DNA from: Parapontixanthobacter sp963736595
Lineage (GTDB): Bacteria; Pseudomonadota; Alphaproteobacteria; Sphingomonadales; Sphingomonadaceae
Direction: 5' to 3'
Length of the DNA stretch: 64,000 nt
NCBI GenBank assembly: GCA_963736595.1
Contig: CAVTPG010000010.1
Coordinates: 131,320-195,319 of the forward strand
Shown: in pieces, positions 34,824-42,942 of the stretch
Numbering within the stretch: the stretch's first letter is position 1
Layout of the letters: the number at the start of each line of letters is the position of its first letter
The notes under the pieces: model-generated
Databases searched by the model: none
What the model was told of the DNA's origin: nothing
Seen by the model: only the letters and a program-made list of their open reading frames with translations
Program-made: the position numbers and the translations under genes

Positions 34824-35759
34824 CTAGTCGAACAAGCTGGAAACGCTGGATTCATCGGCAATCCGGCGCACGGCCTCGCCGATCAGCGGAGCGATTGTGA
34901 GAATGCGGATTTGCTTGGAATCGATCGCGGCATCGGTGGGGCGGATGGTGTCGGTGATAACCAGTTCTTTCAGCGCCGATTTATCAACCCGCGCAACCGC
35001 CTTCCCCGATAGCACGCCATGCGTGATGTACGCGGCGACACTGGCGGCCCCGCTATCGAGCAAGGCTTGCGCGGCGTTGCACAGCGTCCCGCCCGAATCG
35101 ACGATATCGTCGATCATGATGCAGTGGCGGCCTTCGACTTCACCGATGATGTTCATCACTTCGGATTCGCCGGGACGGTCGCGACGTTTATCGACGATGG
35201 CCAGCGGGGCGTTGTCGAGTCGCTTGGCCAGCGCCCGCGCGCGCACCACGCCGCCGACATCGGGGGAGACGACCATCAAATCCTGATCGCCATAACGCGC
35301 CTGAATGTCAGCCGCCATCACTGGCGCTGCATAAAGGTTATCGGTCGGAATATCGAAAAAGCCCTGGATCTGTCCCGCGTGGAGATCGACGGATAGCACC
35401 CGGTCGGCTCCGGCTTGAGTCACCAGATTCGCGACCAACTTGGCCGAGATCGGGGTACGCGGACCAGGTTTGCGATCCTGACGCGCATAGCCAAAATAGG
35501 GCACAACTGCAGTAATCCGGCGGGCCGAGGCGCGGCGCAACGCATCGATACAGATCAGCAATTCCATGAGATTGTCATTCGCCGGAAAGCTGGTCGATTG
35601 CAGGACAAACACATCTTCGCCGCGCACATTCTCGTGGATTTCGACGAAGATCTCGTCATCGGCAAAGCGTCGTACACTGACATCGGTCAGCGGCATTTCA
35701 AGATAGCCCGCAATGGCACGCGCCAGAGGCAAATTGGAATTGGCGGCCAAAATTTTCAT
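34824..35759 (-). CDS. prs: Ribose-phosphate pyrophosphokinase
   Basis: 311 residues. Makes PRPP from ribose 5-phosphate and ATP. N terminus MKILAANSN, FADDEIFVEI, the ATP loop YFGYARQDRK, the flexible loop and VVSPDVGGVVRARALAK, and the PRPP-binding CIMIDDIVDSGGTL are in order. The ATG at 35759 is chosen on family length; the frame is open to 35798. First gene of a prs-hisN pair. Confidence 0.96.
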   Translation of the reverse strand: MKILAANSNLPLARAIAGYLEMPLTDVSVRRFADDEIFVEIHENVRGEDVFVLQSTSFPANDNLMELLICIDALRRASARRITAVVPYFGYARQDRKPGPRTPISAKLVANLVTQAGADRVLSVDLHAGQIQGFFDIPTDNLYAAPVMAADIQARYGDQDLMVVSPDVGGVVRARALAKRLDNAPLAIVDKRRDRPGESEVMNIIGEVEGRHCIMIDDIVDSGGTLCNAAQALLDSGAASVAAYITHGVLSGKAVARVDKSALKELVITDTIRPTDAAIDSKQIRILTIAPLIGEAVRRIADESSVSSLFD

Positions 35760-35859
35760 GCGGGAATTTTCATGCTGGCGGTTCCTCGGATGCTTCAAGC
35801 GAATCAGATGAAGCGCAGGACTAAAGCGGCATCGCGCGATTGCAACGCTGTGGCATGGC

Positions 35860-35901
35860 GAGGCGGTGGACAGACGCTACAACGCCACCGCGAACCGCCT
35901 C
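35860..35901 (-). other. Hairpin just downstream of glpX
   Basis: GAGGCGGT (35860-35867) and ACCGCCTC (35894-35901) form a perfect 8-bp stem with a 26-base loop, immediately after the glpX stop. There is no T-run on either strand, so termination is uncertain. Confidence 0.35.
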
Positions 35902-35904
35902 CGA

Positions 35905-36894
35905 TTAGCCTAGCGTGTCGCGGTGTTCGCCCTTGATCCAGCGGACTGTGCCGCTGCTGGCCCGCATAACCACGCTTTCGGTCGTCATCACACCATTTCT
36001 GCGACGTTTTACGCCCTGCAAAAGCGAGCCGTCCGTCACTCCGGTTGCGGCAAAGATGCAGTCGCCTTTCGCCAGGTCGTCCAGCTTGTAAATGCGGTCG
36101 AGGTCTTCGATGCCCCATTTGTGTGCGCGCGCTTTTTCATCATCATTGCGGAAGATCAGGCGTCCGTTAAATTGTCCGCCGACACAGCGCAGGGCCGCTG
36201 CGGCCAGCACGCCTTCCGGCGCGCCGCCCTGACCCATGTACAGATCGATGGTCGTATCTTCGTCGGTCACCGCGATCACGCCTGCGACATCGCCATCACC
36301 AATCAGGACCACGCCGCAACCGATGCTGCGCAGCTCCGCGATTAAGTCGGCATGGCGCGGGCGGTCCAGCACACAGATAATGATGTCCGACGGCTTCACG
36401 CCTTTGGCCTTGGCGACCGCTTCGACATTTTGCGTCGGGGTCTTGGCAAGGCTGATAATGTCGTCAGGATAACCCGGTCCGACCGCAATCTTGTCCATGT
36501 AAACATCCGGCGCATTCAGCAGGCAACCTTCTTCGGCAGCGGCCAGCACGGCCAGCGAATTGGGGCCAGCCTTCGCCGTGATCGTCGTGCCTTCCAGCGG
36601 GTCGAGCGCGATATCGATCTTCGGTCCCTTGCCCGGCGCGCCGCCGACCTTTTCCCCGATATACAGCATCGGGGCTTCATCGCGCTCGCCTTCACCGATC
36701 ACCACTGTGCCGTCCATATAGAGCGTGTCGAACGCTTTGCGCATGGCTTCGACAGCGGCCGCATCGGCGGCTTTTTCATCGCCGCGCCCGACCAGTGCAG
36801 AGGCCGCGACGGCGGCTGCTTCGGTCACGCGGACCATCTCCAAAACCAGCACCCGATCAAGGGCATTTTCGGCAGCAAGAATCGTGTCGTTCAT
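35905..36894 (-). CDS. glpX: Fructose-1,6-bisphosphatase, class II
   Basis: 329 residues. Converts fructose 1,6-bisphosphate to fructose 6-phosphate in gluconeogenesis. Landmarks: VIGEGERDEAPMLYIGE, IDIALDPLEGTT (metal site), YMDKIAVGPGY and ATGVTDGSLLQGV. No strong Shine-Dalgarno is seen before the ATG at 36894; the frame is open to 37035 but the upstream codons overlap the divergent hypothetical gene and lack similarity. Confidence 0.95.
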   Translation of the reverse strand: MNDTILAAENALDRVLVLEMVRVTEAAAVAASALVGRGDEKAADAAAVEAMRKAFDTLYMDGTVVIGEGERDEAPMLYIGEKVGGAPGKGPKIDIALDPLEGTTITAKAGPNSLAVLAAAEEGCLLNAPDVYMDKIAVGPGYPDDIISLAKTPTQNVEAVAKAKGVKPSDIIICVLDRPRHADLIAELRSIGCGVVLIGDGDVAGVIAVTDEDTTIDLYMGQGGAPEGVLAAAALRCVGGQFNGRLIFRNDDEKARAHKWGIEDLDRIYKLDDLAKGDCIFAATGVTDGSLLQGVKRRRNGVMTTESVVMRASSGTVRWIKGEHRDTLG

Positions 36895-36959
36895 AATGAA
36901 TTCAGTCCTGGAATCGCGATGTGTGTAAGCTGACGCGGCGTTAAACGGGGGAGCGGGGA

Positions 36960-37571
36960 TTGTCGAGCAAAGCACGACTTCGATATGCGCGCATTCCCCT
37001 ATTGGCACTGTTCGCGCTGACTTCCTTACCGGCACTGGCTCAGGACACTGTCGAGCCCTCCGCGACTGCCGAGGATATTCTGGCTGAGGCCAAGGACGCT
37101 TACGGTCCGCCGCCGCCTAGTGAACGGTGCACGCGCGAACAGGATGCTGCGACCATTTCCGGCGTTATCATCGTGTGCCGCAGGCTGACCGACCAGTCGG
37201 AGTTCCGCACGACGTCGCCTGACAATGCGGAAAAGCGGTATGCCGAGGCAACGATGCATCAAGGCGATCCGCAAGCACCCAATGTCGATGGCCCTGGCAT
37301 CTTTCATGGCCCTGCTACTGTGGGGAGTATGTGCATTCCCGGCTTGCAGAAGTGTCCGCCTCCTCCAGCAATAATCGTGGATTTCGAAGCACTTCCCGAA
37401 GCGCCGCCCGGTTCCGATGCCGACCGGATGGCGCGCGGCTTGCCGCCTCTTGGCGAAAACAATCCCGTGAGTGATCGGCCAGTGCGGGAAGCGATTGCGC
37501 CGGAGACGGAGACGCAACCAGTTACAGGTGTCAGTCCTTCAGGATCGGCATTGCCAGAGGGTCGGCAGTAA
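36960..37571 (+). CDS. Secreted hypothetical protein, sphingomonad type
   Basis: 203 residues starting with TTG behind GGGGGAGCGGGGA. Signal peptide about 1-27 (LLALFALTSLPALAQ). The mature part is rich in Pro, Asp and Glu with four cysteines (ERCTREQ, IIVCRRL, SMCIPGLQKCPP) and a conserved-looking PPPPAIIVDFEALPEAPPGS segment (residues about 138-157). No known domain; the same pattern occurs in other sphingomonads from memory. Its 3' end overlaps the end of the convergent hom gene by 41 bases. Confidence 0.75.
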   Translation: MSSKARLRYARIPLLALFALTSLPALAQDTVEPSATAEDILAEAKDAYGPPPPSERCTREQDAATISGVIIVCRRLTDQSEFRTTSPDNAEKRYAEATMHQGDPQAPNVDGPGIFHGPATVGSMCIPGLQKCPPPPAIIVDFEALPEAPPGSDADRMARGLPPLGENNPVSDRPVREAIAPETETQPVTGVSPSGSALPEGRQ

Positions 37572-38838
37572 GGCTGGGCGAGCCGGTCAGCAGCGACAGT
37601 GCTTTATCGACGCAGCCCTGCGGTCCGTCATGGGTCACCATCGAAACCAGCACCTCGCCACCTTCGCGCGAACGGCCTTCCTGAATGAGGCTTTCGATCG
37701 ACAGATCGGCATCCCGCATGGCCGCCGTTATCTCCGCCAGAACGCCGGAGCGGTCAGTGACCATGAAGCGCAGATAAGTCTGCCCGATCCGGCCACTCGT
37801 ATCGACCGGGGGCATCGTGACCAAATCGCCAACCGGCACGGAAAACGGCGCGCTCCGCTCTCCTCGCGCCAGATCGATAATGTCCGCCACCACCGCGCTC
37901 GCCGTTGGGCCATCGCCAGCGCCCGCGCCTTGAAACAGCAAGCGGCCGGAGAAGTTGCCCTCGGTGACCACAGCATTCGTCGCGCCATCGACGGCGGCAA
38001 GCGGGTGATTTTTGGACACAAGGCATGGTCGCACCTGCTGCAACAGCTTCGTCGTGCCGTCCTGTATTTCGGTATCGGCCAGCCCGATCAGGCGGATTAC
38101 ATAGCCCAGCGCATCGGCTTGTCTGATGTCAGCAGCGCGCACTCTGGATATGCCCTGCGTCTTCACTGCGTCGAAATCGATCCGGCAGCCAAAGGCGATG
38201 GCTGCCAGAATGGACAGCTTATGTGCCGCATCCACGCCTTCGATATCGAAGGTCGGATCGGCTTCGGCATAGCCCAGCTCCTGCGCTTTGCTAAGCATCT
38301 CCGCAAAGTCCGCGCCCGTATCTTCCATCGCGGACAGGATGTAATTGCTGGTCCCGTTCAGGATGCCGTAAATTCGCTCGATCGCATTGGCGGCTGCGCC
38401 CTCGCGCAATCCTTTGACGACCGGGATACCGCCCGCCACGGCTGCTTCGAATTTAAGGAACGTGTGATTGGCTGCAGCCAATTCCGCCAGCGACAGGCCA
38501 TGATGCGCCACCATCGCCTTGTTCGCCGTGACCAAGGCTTTACCCGCGCTCAAAGTGCTACGCGCCAGCGTCAGGGCCGGACCGTCGGCCCCGCCGACCA
38601 GCTCGACCACGGCATCCACATCGTCGCGTGCCGCCATTGCACTCATATCGTCGTGCCAATCATACGCGGAAAGATCGACGCCGCGATCCCGGCTCCGGTC
38701 GCGCGCGCTGACGGCGACGATCTGCAAAGCGCGCCCTGCGCGGGCCTCCACCATCTTCTGATTCGTTTCAAGCAGGCGGATGACGCCGGTTCCGACCGTG
38801 CCCAGTCCGGCCAGTGCTATTCGTAAAGGCTTACTCAT
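37531..38838 (-). CDS. hom: Homoserine dehydrogenase
   Basis: 435 residues. Reduces aspartate semialdehyde to homoserine. NAD-binding AGLGTVGTGVIRLL, substrate residues in GGIPVVKGLREGAAAN, NGTSNYILS, and a C-terminal ACT domain (about 355-430, LRFMVTDRSGVLAEITAAM) typical of threonine-regulated enzymes. The ATG at 38838 is chosen on family N terminus; the frame is open to 38871. The stop lies inside the 3' end of the convergent secreted-hypothetical gene. Confidence 0.96.
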   Translation of the reverse strand: MSKPLRIALAGLGTVGTGVIRLLETNQKMVEARAGRALQIVAVSARDRSRDRGVDLSAYDWHDDMSAMAARDDVDAVVELVGGADGPALTLARSTLSAGKALVTANKAMVAHHGLSLAELAAANHTFLKFEAAVAGGIPVVKGLREGAAANAIERIYGILNGTSNYILSAMEDTGADFAEMLSKAQELGYAEADPTFDIEGVDAAHKLSILAAIAFGCRIDFDAVKTQGISRVRAADIRQADALGYVIRLIGLADTEIQDGTTKLLQQVRPCLVSKNHPLAAVDGATNAVVTEGNFSGRLLFQGAGAGDGPTASAVVADIIDLARGERSAPFSVPVGDLVTMPPVDTSGRIGQTYLRFMVTDRSGVLAEITAAMRDADLSIESLIQEGRSREGGEVLVSMVTHDGPQGCVDKALSLLTGSPSLTADPLAMPILKD

Positions 38839-38973
38839 CGCACGCTCCTGTCGCGCCGCCCTTATCAGCATCGCGTGGTCGGTCGCCTAGCGCAAGATAC
38901 GCGCAACACGCACGCAATTTGTCTTGGATCGGCGCAAGCTGGCATTCTAGGCTGCTCGCGCCAAAGTGCGGGG

Positions 38974-39837
38974 TTAGCGCACCGCGACGCCGGGCCGATT
39001 GCGGGGACAAGGGCCAAGCTGTCCGACGACATAGCTATAGTCCTGCCCCGCTCGCACACGCGCTTCACCATCGCGGGATAAATTGGCCTCCATCGGCAGC
39101 GTGTCAGGCAGGAAACAGGCAAGGCGATACCAGCGCAATGTGTTCGGGCGGATCGGCTCCGCTGCCTGATCGACGATTTCCGTCCATGACACACCCCAGA
39201 ACGGCGCTTGCCCCGGACGCCGCAGGATTGTGATCGAAGCGGGCGCGTCATTTGCGGTTTTCAGGAACAATTGCGTTTCCGATTCGCCCACTAGATTGCC
39301 TTCGACCGACAAGGCGTCGCGGATTCCTGTTACCACGGGCGGCTTATCGGCAGACAGTGTTTCGGCAAGGATCGGGCGAAGACGCTGCTCGAAACTATCG
39401 CTCCACACAAATTGCGCGCGGGCATCGACAAGCTGTATTTCGGATGGTCGCCCCGGAACGGTGCGCGCAAACAGGATCACATCCTGCTTTTTCAGCTTGG
39501 GCGGCTTGCCCTTTGCATCGAGCGGGACATCGACGAGGTATTTCAGCGTTTCGCCAATCGGAACATTCCCTGAAATCAACGCAGCCGTCCGCGCCTCAAT
39601 ATAAAGTCGGGCATATCCGGCCGCCAAATCAGGCGCGCGCTCCGGTTTTAGCGTGATTTGCTGCCTGACGGTCGCGCGAATCACCAGCGGTGCCGCTTCC
39701 GCCAGATCGGTCAGATCGGCATAAGTCACATCACTCTGCGCAGAGTTTTGCACAGGCTGCTGTCCCGCAGCAGGACTGGCCATGAGCAATGCCACAATCG
39801 ATAATGATATCAGTTTCTTAGCTCGACTTTTTGGCAT
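38974..39837 (-). CDS. Secreted hypothetical protein
   Basis: 287 residues. Signal peptide with basic start and hydrophobic core (MPKSRAKKLISLSIVALLM, cut near AAGQQ). No domain recognised. It has a repeated strand-like character (ARLYIEARTAALISG, SEIQLVDARAQFVW, ASITILRRPGQAPFWG) and a C-terminal SYVVGQLGPCPRNRPG. The only cysteines are in LACFLPD and the last ten residues, perhaps a disulfide. An in-frame extension to 39882 is less likely because the signal peptide starts at 39837. Confidence 0.7.
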   Translation of the reverse strand: MPKSRAKKLISLSIVALLMASPAAGQQPVQNSAQSDVTYADLTDLAEAAPLVIRATVRQQITLKPERAPDLAAGYARLYIEARTAALISGNVPIGETLKYLVDVPLDAKGKPPKLKKQDVILFARTVPGRPSEIQLVDARAQFVWSDSFEQRLRPILAETLSADKPPVVTGIRDALSVEGNLVGESETQLFLKTANDAPASITILRRPGQAPFWGVSWTEIVDQAAEPIRPNTLRWYRLACFLPDTLPMEANLSRDGEARVRAGQDYSYVVGQLGPCPRNRPGVAVR

Positions 39838-40241
39838 TCTAAACAGCCTCTTTGAAAGCGGACGAGGCGGGAAACGCCACATCGCGAATATTTCGCATTA
39901 TACAAATGCTACGCAGTTACCTACCATCTGTGTGTGCATTCCACTTAAGCCCGAACGCACTGAATTGGGGCTTAATCGACAAAGGGTTTGCGCCATAAAG
40001 GCAAGCTGGCTAAAGACCCGCGCTGATCGAGGACCGTGTTACAGCGCAACCTCGGCAAGGCCGCCAAAGGACTAAAATGGAACCATTGCGGGTATGGTCC
40101 GTCACATTCGCACTTTCCATTTCGCTATAGTTCAATATGGTGGAATATGAGTTAACGCAGGCAAAGCCTTAAAGGTTTGATGCGTTCGATGGGCTTCCGG
40201 CAAACCGGCGGCCTGGGACAAAAATGGAGTGATGCGACCGA
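39838..40241. other. Divergent intergenic region upstream of tonB
   Basis: 404 bases between the divergent secreted hypothetical and tonB. Contains AT-rich promoter-like stretches (40120-40155) but no sequence I can assign confidently. GGAAC at 40079 with CGTC 16 bases later is a one-mismatch EcfG-type match. No tRNA or terminator seen. A 28-codon uORF occupies the 3' end. Confidence 0.4.
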
Positions 40242-40266
40242 ATGGCCTATTCAGACCAACAGATGA
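40180..40266 (+). CDS. Possible 28-residue upstream ORF overlapping the tonB start
   Basis: ATG at 40180 with AAAGG five bases upstream, ending with TGA at 40264-40266 inside tonB in another frame. Small, no similarity, could be chance; if translated it would couple or compete with tonB initiation. Confidence 0.2.
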   Translation: MRSMGFRQTGGLGQKWSDATEWPIQTNR

Positions 40267-40925
40267 GCAGCAATCGCGTTATTGCTCTTATACTCGTTGC
40301 AATCATTCACATCGTAATCGGATATACGCTGGTCACCGGTCTGGCCTTTGAAGCCGCCAAAAAGGTTGTCGAGCGCGTAACCACCATCGATGTGGACGAA
40401 CCCCCGCCGCCAGAGCCGGAAGTGGATGAACCACCTCCGCCCGAGCCGCAGCCGGATACCGCGCCACCGCCGCCGGTTGCGATGCCGCCTCCGATCAATG
40501 TATCGACTTCGCCGCCGCCAATTCGGACGACGACGACAATTTCGCCGCCGGCTCCGGTTGCCAGAGTAGCTTTGCCGCCAGCACCTGCTGGTCCGCCACC
40601 TGCACCGCCGCCGCCACCTCCGCCATCACAGGCGCGTGCTGCGCAGCCGCAAAACCAGTCAAGCTGGACGCGGCGCATCATTGAAAACTACCCCTCGCGC
40701 GCAATTCGCCAAGAGGAAGAAGGTACTGTCGGTGTGCGCGTGACGGTCGGCACAAATGGCCGTGTCTCAGGCTGCACTGTATCAAGTTCCAGCGGATCGA
40801 GCGTTCTCGATCAGGCGGCGTGCAAGGACATGACGCGTTATGCTAGATTTGAACCAGCATTGAATGATGCCGGCAATCCGATTTCGGGAAGCTGGGGCAC
40901 CAGGATCGTTTACCAGTTGGATTAA
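40242..40925 (+). CDS. tonB: TonB energy transducer
   Basis: 227 residues. N-terminal membrane helix (VIALILVAIIHIVIGYTLV, about 13-31) with the His typical of TonB. A Pro-rich periplasmic span follows (about 50-145, runs of PPPPEP and PPAPPPPP). The C-terminal domain (about 150-227, YPSRAIRQEEEGTVGVRVTVG, split here by length 150-170) binds TonB boxes. Cys residues in SGCTVSS and AACKDM may form a disulfide. First gene of the tonB-exbB-exbD-exbD operon. Confidence 0.93.
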   Translation: MAYSDQQMSSNRVIALILVAIIHIVIGYTLVTGLAFEAAKKVVERVTTIDVDEPPPPEPEVDEPPPPEPQPDTAPPPPVAMPPPINVSTSPPPIRTTTTISPPAPVARVALPPAPAGPPPAPPPPPPPSQARAAQPQNQSSWTRRIIENYPSRAIRQEEEGTVGVRVTVGTNGRVSGCTVSSSSGSSVLDQAACKDMTRYARFEPALNDAGNPISGSWGTRIVYQLD

Positions 40926-40985
40926 TTACTAATGGCCTCGGAAGGCTCAATAACTTCCGGCGCAACGAAATTTTGAAGAGGACAA

Positions 40986-41795
40986 ATGCCAATGTTACTA
41001 CATCTTATTGCATCGGTTGATGCGCCGGAGAACGCCTTCGGATTTATGCAGGCCATGGAAGAGGGCGGGCCGATTGCCTGGGCTATTTTCAGCGTCCTGG
41101 TCATCATGTCGGTTGGTTCTTTCTACATTCTGTTCACCAAATATTTCGAACAGCAGAAGGTCATGAACCAGTACAAGAACGTGCGTTCGAATTTCTGGCG
41201 CGCCAACAACATCAAGGAAGGCGCTGCCAAGCTGGAGAAAAACAGCGCATGGCGTCAGATTGTCGATGATGCTGTAGCTGCCGAAGATCAGCACGGTAAG
41301 ATGACCGACAGCATGGAAGCGCATGACTGGCTGCACGGTTCGCTCGCACGTTCGGAAGCATCGATTAACTCGAAGCTGGCCGGCGGCCTGTCCTTCCTCG
41401 CTTCGGTTGGTGCAACTGCACCGTTCATCGGCTTGCTGGGAACGGTGATCGGTATTTACCGCGCACTTATCAAAATCGGCATCGCTGGTTCGGCATCGAT
41501 CGACAAGGTCGCCGGTCCGGTTGGTGAAGCCTTGATCATGACCGCGATTGGTCTGCTTGTGGCCGTGCCTGCCGTGCTTGCTTACAACTGGTTGCAAAGC
41601 CGCAACAAATATATCGCCGAACTTATGAGCGGTTTCTCAACCGACATTCTGGCGAACATCAACTCCAAGGGCGCTGTAAAGCCTACGGTAATGACGGCGG
41701 CTTCGACGCAACAAGCTGGTAAAGCTGCTCGCACGACTACACCAGCCAAGCCTGCTACGGCAGCGAATACGCCTCCGACGGCGCCCAAGCGCTAA
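40986..41795 (+). CDS. exbB: ExbB/TolQ/MotA proton channel subunit
   Basis: 269 residues. Three membrane segments: GPIAWAIFSVLVIMSVGSFY (about 29-48), GLSFLASVGATAPFIGLLG (about 135-153) and ALIMTAIGLLVAVPAVLAYN (about 180-199). The conserved GLLGTVIGI motif is seen. The C-terminal tail is rich in Thr, Ala, Pro and Lys. GAGGA precedes the ATG at about 5 bases; a second ATG six bases later would have better spacing, so the first two residues are uncertain. Confidence 0.93.
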   Translation: MPMLLHLIASVDAPENAFGFMQAMEEGGPIAWAIFSVLVIMSVGSFYILFTKYFEQQKVMNQYKNVRSNFWRANNIKEGAAKLEKNSAWRQIVDDAVAAEDQHGKMTDSMEAHDWLHGSLARSEASINSKLAGGLSFLASVGATAPFIGLLGTVIGIYRALIKIGIAGSASIDKVAGPVGEALIMTAIGLLVAVPAVLAYNWLQSRNKYIAELMSGFSTDILANINSKGAVKPTVMTAASTQQAGKAARTTTPAKPATAANTPPTAPKR

Positions 41796-41884
41796 GACGC
41801 ATTTGGCAGATACCCGTCCGGCAGCACTGGTTGTCGGACGGGATGTCCCGCAAGCGTATGTTTAATTTGGAATAGGATTACATA

Positions 41885-42418
41885 ATGGCGATATCCATGC
41901 CAGGCGACGGCGGAAGTAAGCCGATGTCCAATATCAACACTACGCCGCTTGTGGACGTGATGCTTGTTCTGCTGATCATCTTCCTGATCGCGGTTCCGGT
42001 CGCGATACAATCCATCGAGAAGCTGGAATTACCAATTCTCGAAGTGGTTGAGTCCAAGGACAAGGTGGAAAACCTTTTGCTGACCGTCAGCACCACAGAT
42101 GCAGCCGGTCGCAGTGCCGGTGAGCCGGGCTATGAAGGCGCAAACCGCAATGGCGAATGCCGCGTTTATTTCAACAATATCTTCCCCGTAACCTCGGAAG
42201 AATTGTATGACCGCTCGTTCAACCGCCTGGAAACAATCGTGGAGCGCGCCGGTGGGGTCGAAGCAATCAAAGCAGAGCCTGAGCTAATCCCACAAGTCCA
42301 TATTCGCGGCGATGTAAACGCCCCTTGGCAATGTGTTGCAGGCGCTATTTTCAATGTGCAAACCGCTGGCTATCCAACTGTCGGTTTCATATCCAATCCC
42401 GTCGATCCTGGCATTTGA
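41885..42418 (+). CDS. exbD: ExbD/TolR biopolymer transport protein, first copy
   Basis: 177 residues. Membrane helix with the proton-handling Asp24 in TTPLVDVMLVLLIIFLIAV. The periplasmic domain is longer than usual ExbD, with cysteines in NGECRVYFN and PWQCVAGAIF that could pair. It ends with TVGFISNPVDPG, the typical ExbD beta-sheet end. It starts 89 bases after exbB. Confidence 0.9.
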   Translation: MAISMPGDGGSKPMSNINTTPLVDVMLVLLIIFLIAVPVAIQSIEKLELPILEVVESKDKVENLLLTVSTTDAAGRSAGEPGYEGANRNGECRVYFNNIFPVTSEELYDRSFNRLETIVERAGGVEAIKAEPELIPQVHIRGDVNAPWQCVAGAIFNVQTAGYPTVGFISNPVDPGI

Positions 42419-42450
42419 TCGACACGCAAACTAAGTAGGAGTTACCACCC

Positions 42451-42882
42451 ATGGCAATGTCAGGCGGTACAGACGACGGTGCGCCGATGATGGAAATGAA
42501 CACGACGCCGTTGATCGACGTCATGCTCGTTTTGCTCATCATGTTCATCATTACAATTCCGGTAGCAACGCACTCGGTCGATATCGATCTGCCGATCCCA
42601 AGCCCGAATCCACCGGACGAGCCACTTGATCCGATCAAAAATAAGGTCGTGCTTAGCCCCGAAGATATGATCTTTTGGAATGGCAATACGATCACGGAAG
42701 GCGAGCTTCTGCGCAATCTCCAATTGACGATGAATATGCAGCCAGAGCCTGAATTGCAGTTTGAGCCGGAAGCCCGCGCCAGCTATGACAAGTCGATCCG
42801 CGTTCTGAACATTATCAAAGGTTCTGGCGTGACGAAATTTGGCTTTGTCGGAAACGAAAAATACCGAGCCTTCGACAAATAA
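42451..42882 (+). CDS. exbD: ExbD/TolR biopolymer transport protein, second copy
   Basis: 143 residues. Membrane helix with Asp23 in TTPLIDVMLVLLIMFIITI. The periplasmic part is acidic and without cysteines (VLSPEDMIFWNGNTIT, VTKFGFVGNEKYRAFDK), unlike the first copy. A pair of unlike ExbD proteins next to one ExbB is normal for sphingomonads and may form a heterodimer in the ExbB pore. A strong terminator follows. Confidence 0.9.
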   Translation: MAMSGGTDDGAPMMEMNTTPLIDVMLVLLIMFIITIPVATHSVDIDLPIPSPNPPDEPLDPIKNKVVLSPEDMIFWNGNTITEGELLRNLQLTMNMQPEPELQFEPEARASYDKSIRVLNIIKGSGVTKFGFVGNEKYRAFDK

Positions 42883-42908
42883 CCGAAGCGCATCTTTTGA
42901 TTTGAGGA

Positions 42909-42935
42909 GGGAGTGGAGCGATCCGCTCCCTTTTT
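42909..42935 (+). terminator. Intrinsic terminator of the tonB-exbBDD operon
   Basis: GGGAGTGG (42909-42916) pairs with CCGCTCCC (42923-42930) with one G-T pair across a 6-base loop, followed by five T residues. Confidence 0.9.
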
Positions 42936-42942
42936 CATATGG

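Noticed and set aside
40079..40103. Second EcfG-type promoter upstream of tonB
   Set aside because: GGAAC with CGTC after 16 bases has a mismatch in the -10 element; too weak to list as a promoter.
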